The notes below the pieces were generated by a model, which was not told the origin of the DNA, made no database searches, and worked only from the letters and a program-made list of their open reading frames with translations. 10,760 nucleotides of DNA from an uncultured bacterium (GTDB lineage Bacteria > Cyanobacteriota > Vampirovibrionia > Gastranaerophilales > Gastranaerophilaceae), in NCBI GenBank assembly GCA_900553845.1, contig USEW01000057.1:1-10760 (forward strand), read 5' to 3'. Positions 1 to 6,059 of the stretch are shown in pieces. A program made the position numbers and the translations under genes. Each line of letters opens with the position of its first letter. The stretch's first letter is position 1.

Positions 1-81
1 ATTATTTCTTTCTCGTGTATATTGAGCAATTTTGTTTCTTGCTTCAGTAATTTGTGATTGTAAAGCTGCAATTTGACTCAT
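1..81 (-). CDS. N-terminal part of an unrecognised, probably helical protein (partial)
   Basis: Only the first 27 codons are in the window; the gene runs off the left edge. The ATG at 81-79 is preceded on the minus strand by an AAAGG ribosome-binding site about 8 bases away, which supports it as a true start although the visible part is short. The peptide begins MSQIAALQSQITEARNKIAQ and is rich in Gln, Ala, Ile and Arg, with hydrophobic residues at roughly heptad spacing. This suggests an alpha-helix or coiled coil. No signal peptide is seen. It lies 109 bases downstream of clpP in the same orientation. I do not recognise the family and assign no function. Confidence 0.6.
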   Translation of the reverse strand, partial: MSQIAALQSQITEARNKIAQYTRERNN

Positions 82-156
82 TAGTATAACCTTTCTTTAT
101 ATGTTATATATATATAAAGTATATTTAAATCATTAAATTGCATAAAATTAGTTATT

Positions 157-185
157 TTTATAAAAATTGTAACAAAACTTTACAA
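157..185 (-). promoter_or_regulatory. Candidate sigma-70-type promoter for the partial gene at the left edge
   Basis: On the minus strand TTGTAA (185-180) and TATAAA (162-157) are separated by 17 bases. These match the -35 consensus at 4 of 6 positions and the -10 consensus at 5 of 6. In such AT-rich DNA this can arise by chance. The same bases also form a weak hairpin, so promoter and terminator are competing readings. Confidence 0.3.
162..185 (-). terminator. Weak candidate intrinsic terminator after clpP
   Basis: Read on the minus strand, TTGTAA (185-180) pairs with TTACAA (172-167) across a 7-base loop and is followed at once by five T. It starts 5 bases after the clpP stop codon, where a terminator would be expected. 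The stem is only 6 bp with a single GC pair, so termination would be inefficient at best. Confidence 0.3.
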
Positions 186-190
186 ATTAA

Positions 191-793
191 TTATTCTCTT
201 GTAACAACTTTATCGATTAAACCATATTCTTTTGCCTGTTCGCTTGACATATAATTGTCTCGTTCTGTGTCTTCTTTTACTGTTTCAATATCTTTACCTG
301 TATTATTTGACAAAATGCCATTTAGCATAGTTTTCATTCTCAGTATTTCTTTTGCTTCAAGTTCTATGTCTGATGCTTGTCCTTGTGCACCGCCAAGTGG
401 CTGGTGAATCATTATACGTGCTTGAGGCAATGCCATACGTTTGCCTTTAGCTCCTGAAGATAACAAAAATGCTCCCATACTTGCAGCTTCACCAAAACAT
501 ATAGTTGATACATCTGATTTTATTAAATTCATTGTATCATATATTGCCATTCCTGCTGTTATTACACCGCCTGGACTATTTATATACATCATAATATCTT
601 TTTCGTTATTTTCACTATCCAATAACAATAACTGGGCAACTATTGAGCTTGAAACTTCATCATCTATTTCACTTCCTAAAATAATTATTCTGTCACGCAA
701 AAGACGGGAAAATATATCAAAAGACCTTTCGCCTCTTGAAGATGCTTCAATTACTGTTGGTAGATAACTTAATATTATATTTTTATTTTCCAT
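191..793 (-). CDS. clpP: ATP-dependent Clp protease proteolytic subunit ClpP
   Basis: ClpP is the serine peptidase (family S14) that forms a two-ring, 14-subunit chamber in the cytoplasm and degrades proteins unfolded and fed in by a Clp ATPase such as ClpX. At 200 residues it has normal length. The catalytic triad is intact: Ser105 in the GEAASMGA motif, His130 in MIHQPLGG, and Asp179 in TERDNYMS. The spacings of 25 and 49 residues equal those of E. coli ClpP. The substrate-binding INSPGG motif lies at 71-76. The ATG at 793 has only a weak purine-rich (AAGAG) site before it. The gene follows mtaB after 41 bases in the same direction and may be co-transcribed, but a promoter-like sequence overlaps the mtaB stop codon. 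No clpX is present, so its ATPase partner must be encoded elsewhere. Confidence 0.97.
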   Translation of the reverse strand: MENKNIILSYLPTVIEASSRGERSFDIFSRLLRDRIIILGSEIDDEVSSSIVAQLLLLDSENNEKDIMMYINSPGGVITAGMAIYDTMNLIKSDVSTICFGEAASMGAFLLSSGAKGKRMALPQARIMIHQPLGGAQGQASDIELEAKEILRMKTMLNGILSNNTGKDIETVKEDTERDNYMSSEQAKEYGLIDKVVTRE

Positions 794-833
794 AATTTTA
801 ATCTCTTTTATTTTTATACTAAACTATTTTTTA

Positions 834-863
834 ATTATAGCACTTTAACAAGTATTTTGTCCT
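834..863 (-). promoter_or_regulatory. Candidate internal promoter for clpP (extended -10)
   Basis: On the minus strand a perfect extended -10, TGCTATAAT (842-834), overlaps the mtaB stop codon. An AGGACA sequence (863-858, 4 of 6 to the -35 consensus) lies 18 bases upstream. A start about 7 bases downstream would give a leader of roughly 34 bases before the clpP ATG. This could let clpP be expressed independently of mtaB. It is predicted by eye only. Confidence 0.4.
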
Positions 864-2100
864 CAATTATTTTTTCAAACTTTGCATTTTTTATTCCTTC
901 AAATCTTTCATCACATAATATATTTATATAATTATCACTTATTCCCTTGTAATATTCACCGTTTTTATTTGGTTCAATAATTATTTTAGCTGTTTTGCCT
1001 ATATTTTCATTTAAAAAAGAAATATGCTTTACATCACTTAAATCTTTTATGAATTTAACACGTTCAATTTTAACTTTTTGGTTAATCTGGTTTTTCATTT
1101 TTGATGCAATTGTATTTTCACGTCTTGAGTATGGAAAAACGTGAACTTTGGACAATTTTGATTTTTTTATATTATTATACGTTACATTAAAATCTTCAAC
1201 TGTTTCATCAGGAAATCCAACAATTATATCGCATCCAATAAATGCATTTGGGAATACTATTTTTATTTTTTCAATTAAATTTATTACATCTTCTGCTTTA
1301 TAATGTCTATTCATATTTTTTAATGTTTTATCGCAAAGTGATTGGATTGATAAATGAAAGTGATGACAAAATTTTTGAGATTTTGATACTATTTCAAAAA
1401 AATCATCATTAATTTCATTTGGTGTCAATGAACCAAGTCGATATTGCTTAATGTTTGTTGTTTCAATATTTATCAACAAATCATTTAAAGTTAAACCAAA
1501 ATCCATTCCCCATTGACCAATATGAATACCTGTTAATACAATTTCACTGTATCCGTTATTTTCAAGTATATTAATTTGGTTTATTATATTTTCTACTTTA
1601 TTGCTGCGAACTTTTCCGCGTGCAAACGGTATAATACAATATGAGCAACGATTATTACATCCATCTTCTATTTTTATAGTTGCTCTGGTTCTTGAAACTT
1701 GATTTACAATAAACTCTTCAAATTTATTTTCTTCAAAAATATTTGAAACTTCTTTATATTTAATCTTATTTATATGTTCAAGTATTTTAAACTTCTCGTT
1801 ATTTCCTAAAACGATATCAATATTTGGATTTTTGATGGCTTCGTCAATATGAGTTTGACAATAACAACCAACAGCTATTACTTTTATATTTTTATTTTTT
1901 TTCTTAATATTATTTATAAATCCAAGAACTTTTTTATCAGCTGTTTGAGTAACTGTGCATGAATTTACAATACAAAAATCAGCATCCAAAACCTTAAAAA
2001 CTTCAATGTAACCATTATTTTTTAATAATTCTTTAATATACTCTGATTCTATTTGATTTGTTTTGCATCCAAAAGTTTTTATTATAAATTTATTATTCAT
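835..2100 (-). CDS. mtaB: tRNA (N6-threonylcarbamoyladenosine(37)-C2)-methylthiotransferase MtaB
   Basis: This radical SAM methylthiotransferase adds a methylthio group to t6A at position 37 of ANN-decoding tRNAs (t6A to ms2t6A), next to the anticodon. Counted from the ATG at 2100 it has 421 residues. The N-terminal domain carries the three ligands of the auxiliary iron-sulfur cluster: Cys12 (KTFGCKTN), Cys48 (VNSCTVT) and Cys79 (VGCYCQ). The radical SAM motif CNNRCSYC gives Cys148, Cys152 and Cys155. The last 60 or so residues look like the RNA-binding TRAM domain. The open frame extends to an ATG at 2163, but that would overlap the upstream gene by 59 bases and add 21 residues that do not resemble the family start, so I choose 2100. 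No clear Shine-Dalgarno sequence precedes it. With 4 bases to the previous stop, translational coupling is likely. MiaB and RimO are relatives; the KTFGCKTN start and the length fit MtaB best. Confidence 0.9.
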   Translation of the reverse strand: MNNKFIIKTFGCKTNQIESEYIKELLKNNGYIEVFKVLDADFCIVNSCTVTQTADKKVLGFINNIKKKNKNIKVIAVGCYCQTHIDEAIKNPNIDIVLGNNEKFKILEHINKIKYKEVSNIFEENKFEEFIVNQVSRTRATIKIEDGCNNRCSYCIIPFARGKVRSNKVENIINQINILENNGYSEIVLTGIHIGQWGMDFGLTLNDLLINIETTNIKQYRLGSLTPNEINDDFFEIVSKSQKFCHHFHLSIQSLCDKTLKNMNRHYKAEDVINLIEKIKIVFPNAFIGCDIIVGFPDETVEDFNVTYNNIKKSKLSKVHVFPYSRRENTIASKMKNQINQKVKIERVKFIKDLSDVKHISFLNENIGKTAKIIIEPNKNGEYYKGISDNYINILCDERFEGIKNAKFEKIIEDKILVKVL

Positions 2101-2104
2101 TTTA

Positions 2105-2365
2105 TTATAACTGTTCACAAGGCGGTAATGTGCTTGAAAATTCTGCAATAACACGTGAAACATCAGGACCGCCTATTACTACTTCAAGAATTAATTGTGA
2201 ATTTATAAAAACAGTTTCAACATATTCCATTATATTAATATCAAGTACTTGAAGTTCAAGATAATCAGAACCTACGTATTTAATCTTACCGTATTCTGAT
2301 GCTCCGCCCCATCTAATAAAAACAACTTGTTTTTCAAATTGTTTTAATTTTTGTATCAGTTTCAT
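2105..2365 (-). CDS. Small protein of unknown function with Sm-like strand pattern
   Basis: An 86-residue cytoplasmic protein with no signal or membrane segment. I do not recognise it as a named family. After a short basic helix (about 1-12), strand-like stretches fall near 14-19, 26-31, 34-41, 47-54 and 57-63. Between them are a GG turn (20-21), Gly26, and the VGSDYLEL stretch (31-38). Five short strands after a helix, with a glycine in strand two and an acidic turn, is the layout of Sm/LSM proteins such as Hfq, but the Hfq signature residues are not evident. The start at 2365 is well supported by AGGTGAT a few bases upstream. The gene is followed after 4 bases by mtaB, so a link to RNA is conceivable, but this is inference. 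Another small beta-barrel fold would fit as well. Confidence 0.85.
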   Translation of the reverse strand: MKLIQKLKQFEKQVVFIRWGGASEYGKIKYVGSDYLELQVLDINIMEYVETVFINSQLILEVVIGGPDVSRVIAEFSSTLPPCEQL

Positions 2366-2405
2366 ATATCACCTAAAAATTAATTAAACGATAAACAATA
2401 ATATT

Positions 2406-2433
2406 ATTTTATTTATAACATTTAAAATGTCAA
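2406..2433 (-). promoter_or_regulatory. Candidate promoter for the Sm-like / mtaB / clpP unit
   Basis: On the minus strand a full-consensus -35 box TTGACA (2433-2428) is followed after 16 bases by TAAAAT (2411-2406, 5 of 6 to the -10 consensus). The -35 begins just after the skp stop codon. The predicted start, near 2399, leaves a leader of about 34 bases before the ATG at 2365. This is among the best promoter matches in the window and suggests that skp and the three genes after it need not share one transcript. Confidence 0.55.
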
Positions 2434-2437
2434 TTTA

Positions 2438-2881
2438 TTATTTCTTATTAAGCTGGTTGATAACTTTTGTGCTTATATCAGTTGCTCCATATAATACACT
2501 TGAATCAGTGAGTATAAGACTATATCCTTCAAGTTTTCCAACTTGTTTTACAGCTTCATTTATATTTGTCCGTATTTTTTGAAGTTCGCTATCTGAATAT
2601 TTTTTTAGGTTTTCAATCTTTAAGCCCAATTCTTTTTTTGAACTTTCTTCTATTTGTTTAGCTTCATCATTTGATTTTGCATTTTTCATTTTTTGTTGTG
2701 CGTTTTGAACGAATTTATCAATTTCATTTTCCTGTGTTTGAATTTTCGCATGAACATTTTTTGCATAATTATATTGATTCATAACATTTGTTAAATTTAC
2801 ATAACCGTATTTTTCAGCTGACAAAGCTTGTTGACAACAAAAAATACATGATAATCCCAATATTGCTAATAATTTTTTCAT
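2438..2881 (-). CDS. skp: Periplasmic OmpH/Skp-family outer-membrane protein chaperone
   Basis: Skp-family proteins are trimeric periplasmic chaperones that hold unfolded outer-membrane proteins in a cavity formed by long helical arms. This 147-residue protein has a signal peptide (MKK, then a hydrophobic core through residue 20) with probable signal peptidase I cleavage after ALSA (residue 22). A short strand YGYVNLTNVM follows, then a highly charged coiled-coil region from about 38 to 105 rich in Lys, Glu, Gln and Asn. The C-terminal strand segment GYSLILTDSSVLYGATDIST is typical of OmpH. The mature protein is a little shorter than E. coli Skp. A GGAG site lies about 10 bases before the ATG at 2881. 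The usual neighbours bamA and lpxD are not here. Cysteines at 12, 15 and 16 lie within the signal peptide and do not make a convincing lipobox. Coiled-coil low-complexity sequence can mimic this family, but the C-terminal motif argues against that. Confidence 0.8.
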   Translation of the reverse strand: MKKLLAILGLSCIFCCQQALSAEKYGYVNLTNVMNQYNYAKNVHAKIQTQENEIDKFVQNAQQKMKNAKSNDEAKQIEESSKKELGLKIENLKKYSDSELQKIRTNINEAVKQVGKLEGYSLILTDSSVLYGATDISTKVINQLNKK

Positions 2882-2916
2882 AATTTAAAAACTCCAGTTT
2901 AATCATCTTTTTTTAT

Positions 2917-2943
2917 ACTATATTATTTTTATTAAAATGTAAA
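2917..2943 (-). promoter_or_regulatory. Candidate promoter for skp
   Basis: On the minus strand TTTACA (2943-2938, 5 of 6 to the -35 consensus) and TATAGT (2922-2917, 5 of 6 to the -10) are separated by 15 bases, which is shorter than the optimum. They lie in the 117-base gap between the divergent skp and rpiB genes. Confidence 0.35.
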
Positions 2944-2960
2944 TAGTTTATTTTATTATT

Positions 2961-2980
2961 TGTTATAATATTATTATAAT
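2961..2980 (+). promoter_or_regulatory. Candidate extended -10 promoter for rpiB
   Basis: TGTTATAAT at 2961-2969 is a perfect extended -10 element, and a second TATAAT occurs at 2975-2980. No good -35 box is found at the right distance from either, which an extended -10 can tolerate. The first would place the transcript start about 22 bases before the rpiB ATG. Confidence 0.45.
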
Positions 2981-2998
2981 TAAATATGGAGAAAAATA

Positions 2999-3430
2999 AT
3001 GGATATAATAATAGGCTGTGACCATGGCGGATTTAATTTAAAAAATAAAATTATTGATTATTTTAATATAAACGAAATTCAATACAATGATTTTGGAACA
3101 TATTCAAATGAGAGTATAGATTATCCAATAATTGCCTTTAATGTTGCTAAAGACGTAGTAAACACAAATTCAAAAGGTATTTTAATCTGCGGGTCAGGAC
3201 TTGGAATGTCTATTGCTGCAAATAAAGTTAAAGGAGCTAGAGCTGTTTGTGTCACTGATTCTTATATGGCTATTTTGTCGCGTCAGCATAACGATTCTAA
3301 TATTTTATGTTTAGGTGAGCGTGTCTTAGGTACAAATGCCGCAATACATATAATTGAAACCTGGTTAAATACTCCATTTTTAGGTGAACGACATTTAAGA
3401 CGTGTAAACATGATTAATAATTATAGTTAA
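2999..3430 (+). CDS. rpiB: Ribose-5-phosphate isomerase B
   Basis: RpiB interconverts ribose 5-phosphate and ribulose 5-phosphate in the non-oxidative pentose phosphate pathway. It belongs to the RpiB/LacA/LacB family. At 143 residues it has typical length. The substrate motif GCDHGG gives Asp8 and His9; the catalytic base is Cys64 in LICGSGLGMSIAANK; His97 sits in SRQHNDSN; and Arg131 and Arg135 near the C-terminus match the phosphate-binding arginines. These positions run a constant two residues behind the E. coli RpiB numbers (Cys66, His99, Arg133, Arg137). A GGAG site 7 bases before the ATG fixes the start. The next gene begins 10 bases after the stop, so the two are probably co-transcribed. 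The cysteine favours RpiB over the LacA subunit of galactose-6-phosphate isomerase. Confidence 0.95.
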   Translation: MDIIIGCDHGGFNLKNKIIDYFNINEIQYNDFGTYSNESIDYPIIAFNVAKDVVNTNSKGILICGSGLGMSIAANKVKGARAVCVTDSYMAILSRQHNDSNILCLGERVLGTNAAIHIIETWLNTPFLGERHLRRVNMINNYS

Positions 3431-3440
3431 AGGTTTTTTT

Positions 3441-4169
3441 ATGGATGAAATATTTTCCCGCAATATTTTGACTGAAAAGATAGGTAAAAAAGGCCAAAAA
3501 AAATTAAATGATGCAAAAGTCCTTATTGCCGGCTTAGGAGGTTTGGGAAGTTGTGTTATTGCCAATCTTACTTCACTTGGTATTGGAACTTTGGGACTTC
3601 TTGATTGTGACAAAATTGAAAAATCTAATTTAAATCGACAGTTTATTCACAAATATTGTGACATTGGAATTGATAAAACTACTTCTGCGCAAAATTGGAT
3701 AAAAAATTATCATCCTGAAATTAAAACCTGTCTTTATAACTTAAAACTTGATGAGAATAATTATGAAGATATCATTAAAGACTATGATATTGTTATGGAT
3801 TGTTTTGATTCATATAGTTCAAAATTTTTGTTAAATAAAATTGCAATAAAACATAATAAAATTTTAATTCATGCAGGCGTTTCCGAATTTCAAGGACAAG
3901 TCACAACAATAATCCCAAATAAGACACCATGTTTAAATTGTCTTTTTGAAGATATTAAAAATTTAAACGAATATAAAGTTAAGGGTATTGTAAGTCCTAT
4001 TATTAATATAATAGCTTCTATCCAATCAAGTGAGGTTATGAATCTTATTTTAGAATTTGATAATATTTTAAAAGGTAAGCTTTTAATTTTTAATTTAATT
4101 AATTATAAATTTAATATATTAAATTTTGAAAAAAATAAAAACTGTATGATTTGCAATAAGCAACATTAA
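3441..4169 (+). CDS. ThiF/MoeB/HesA-family ubiquitin-like-protein adenylyltransferase
   Basis: An E1-like enzyme of 242 residues, the usual length for MoeB or ThiF. Such enzymes adenylate the C-terminal Gly-Gly of a small sulfur-carrier protein (MoaD or ThiS) for molybdopterin or thiazole synthesis. The ATP-binding glycine loop is GLGGLGS (31-37). Asp57, the NRQ motif (65-67), Lys79 and Asp123 (MDCFDSYSSKFLLN) follow in family order. Two zinc-binding CxxC pairs are at Cys164/Cys167 and Cys235/Cys238. The conserved cysteine that normally opens the C-x-E-x-G-V motif is absent: the aligned stretch YKVKGIVSP (from 178) has Tyr there. The AAAGG ribosome-binding site overlaps the rpiB stop codon. 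No molybdopterin or thiamine gene lies nearby, so the partner cannot be named from context and I give no symbol. The stop codon overlaps that of the converging solute-binding gene. Confidence 0.88.
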   Translation: MDEIFSRNILTEKIGKKGQKKLNDAKVLIAGLGGLGSCVIANLTSLGIGTLGLLDCDKIEKSNLNRQFIHKYCDIGIDKTTSAQNWIKNYHPEIKTCLYNLKLDENNYEDIIKDYDIVMDCFDSYSSKFLLNKIAIKHNKILIHAGVSEFQGQVTTIIPNKTPCLNCLFEDIKNLNEYKVKGIVSPIINIIASIQSSEVMNLILEFDNILKGKLLIFNLINYKFNILNFEKNKNCMICNKQH

Positions 4170-6019
4170 TTTTTATTATCAATATATATTTCATTTATAT
4201 TATGTAAGACACCACCTAAAGATGTAGGATATAGATTTTTAATTCTATTTCTTATTGCAACAATATTTAAAGGTGAATATAAATATATAAAAGGTCTTTC
4301 ATAATAAATAATTTCTTGATATTTATCATACAATTTTTTGCGTTTATTAAAATCAATTTCCAAACTTGCTTCATCAAAAATATTATCAAGTTTTTTTTCA
4401 AAAGAAAGAATATCATTTAAATTATCATTTGGATTACGTTTGTTAAACATGTGTAAAGCGCCGTTTGAATACCATACGTTTTTGCCTCCGTGTGGTTCAA
4501 GTGGGCTTCCAGTTAAACCCAAAACAATTGTATCCCAGTTAAGTGTATTTGTTATTCGATTAACAAGTGTGTTAAATTCAATAGGTTTAAAGTTTACTTT
4601 TATACCAAGATTTGCTAAGTCTTCTTTAATCATAACACCTATAATTTCACGTTCCAAATTTCCAGCATTAGTAAGAAGGTCAAATTCAACAATATTTCCG
4701 TCTTTATCATGCAATATATTGTTTTTATCCAAATAAAATCCGCTTTCTTTAAGTAAATCTTTGCTTCTATTTATGTTGACTTTATGACCTTTAGCAATTT
4801 TTTCATTTAAAAATATAGATTGCAATGATTCAGCTGTGAATAAAGGAGCTCCAACGCCAGAACTTACATTAAATATTATGGCATCTCTATCAATAGCATA
4901 ATCTATAGCTTCACGAAAATTTCTATCATTAAACCACTTTTGTTTTTTTTCATCTACATAAAATTTACCCTTGTCATTTTTCCGGTCGTTTAAATTAAAA
5001 CAGAGAAATAACGTGCTTGATGTTGGACCTAAATTGTATACTTTATAATCTGAATTTTGCTCGCTATCAATATATTTTGATACATAATAGCCATTTAAAT
5101 TTATGATATCACTTTCTTTTGATTGAAATTTTAATAACTCGGTATTCTGGTCCTGGACTATTTGAAAAATATATTTATCAATATATGGAAGTTTGTCTCC
5201 ATTTTTATTTATCATATAATAATTTGGATTTCGCTTTAAAACGATTCTTTGAGCTGGAATATATTCATCAAGTATAAATGCACCATTTGTAACAAACTTT
5301 TTTAAATCGCTATTTGTGCTTAATTGAAGATTAAAAGCTTCTTCACCAATATCGGTATATTTTTTTAAAATATGTTTTGGGGCAATAGGAACTCCTATCA
5401 TTCTTAAAAACGGGGCAAAAGGTTTTGAAATAGTGAATTTTATTGTGTAGTCATCAATTTTGGTAACTTGAGGTAATGTGCCATCAATATACAAAGAATC
5501 ACGTGTACTTGTATTTCCAAGCCCCTTAAAAACAATATCATTAAAAGTAAAAATGACATCATCTGCAGTTATAGGTTTTCCATCTGTCCATTTTAATCCT
5601 TTTCTCAGATAAAAAATATAAGTTTTACCATTATCTAAAATTCTAAAATCTTTAGCAAGTTTAGAAATAACTTCACCATTTAAAACATTTGTTGTAACGA
5701 GCGAATCATAAAGCAATTCACCTATTTGAGACGATGTAGCATCCCTTGATTCCCATGGATTAAAAGTTTTAGGTCCTTCACCTATTGTTGTTACAACTAA
5801 AGTTCCGCCAAATTTACCAATGGGAAGATTAGATACAAGGTAGTCTATTCCATTGATATTTTTGTTATTTGGGTTTATATATTCACTAAAGATTTTTTCA
5901 TTTTTATTATTCGTTTGTGAGTTTATTATTACTTGCGGTTGACTCAATTTTATTCTGGATAAAACGAATAAAATAGGTAAAGCAAGAATAAATATTATAA
6001 TACAAATTTTTTTCTTCAT
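4166..6019 (-). CDS. Extracellular solute-binding protein, family 5 (peptide/nickel type)
   Basis: A 617-residue protein of the OppA/DppA/NikA family, which captures peptides or similar solutes outside the inner membrane for an ABC importer. Residues 1-4 are basic and about 5-20 form a hydrophobic segment. No lipobox cysteine follows, so it is either a cleaved signal peptide or an uncleaved membrane anchor, not a typical lipoprotein. A linker rich in Asn, Lys and Ser (about 25-60) precedes the domain. The domain start GGTLVVTTIGEGPKTFNPW (71-89) and the family signature region (119-160, with LRKGLKWTDGKPITADDV) are clear. The length is typical once the linker is allowed for. No permease or ATPase gene is adjacent, so it is an orphan component here. 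It follows the activase gene by 40 bases on the same strand. I see no ribosome-binding site before the ATG at 6019. Substrate cannot be told from sequence. Confidence 0.92.
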   Translation of the reverse strand: MKKKICIIIFILALPILFVLSRIKLSQPQVIINSQTNNKNEKIFSEYINPNNKNINGIDYLVSNLPIGKFGGTLVVTTIGEGPKTFNPWESRDATSSQIGELLYDSLVTTNVLNGEVISKLAKDFRILDNGKTYIFYLRKGLKWTDGKPITADDVIFTFNDIVFKGLGNTSTRDSLYIDGTLPQVTKIDDYTIKFTISKPFAPFLRMIGVPIAPKHILKKYTDIGEEAFNLQLSTNSDLKKFVTNGAFILDEYIPAQRIVLKRNPNYYMINKNGDKLPYIDKYIFQIVQDQNTELLKFQSKESDIINLNGYYVSKYIDSEQNSDYKVYNLGPTSSTLFLCFNLNDRKNDKGKFYVDEKKQKWFNDRNFREAIDYAIDRDAIIFNVSSGVGAPLFTAESLQSIFLNEKIAKGHKVNINRSKDLLKESGFYLDKNNILHDKDGNIVEFDLLTNAGNLEREIIGVMIKEDLANLGIKVNFKPIEFNTLVNRITNTLNWDTIVLGLTGSPLEPHGGKNVWYSNGALHMFNKRNPNDNLNDILSFEKKLDNIFDEASLEIDFNKRKKLYDKYQEIIYYERPFIYLYSPLNIVAIRNRIKNLYPTSLGGVLHNINEIYIDNKN

Positions 6020-6059
6020 AATTATATTTTTACATAAACGAGAAAAAAAACATCACCAA

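Noticed and set aside
441..767. Plus-strand open frame of 108 codons opposite clpP
   Set aside because: It lies wholly inside clpP, whose catalytic triad and full length are intact. The predicted peptide has no recognisable features.
2101..2163. Longer N-terminal form of MtaB starting at 2163
   Set aside because: It would overlap the preceding gene, and the added 21 residues do not match the family start; the ATG at 2100 fits better.
2399..2430. Short palindromes AATAATATTATT and ACATTTAAAATGT after skp as a terminator
   Set aside because: The stems are pure or nearly pure AT, with almost no loop and no T-run in the right place. The region is better explained by a promoter.
3395..3613. Minus-strand open frame across the rpiB / ThiF-like junction
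   Set aside because: It is antisense to two well-supported genes and has no recognisable features.
4338..4736. Plus-strand open frame of 132 codons opposite the solute-binding gene
   Set aside because: It is antisense to a clearly conserved gene and has no family resemblance.
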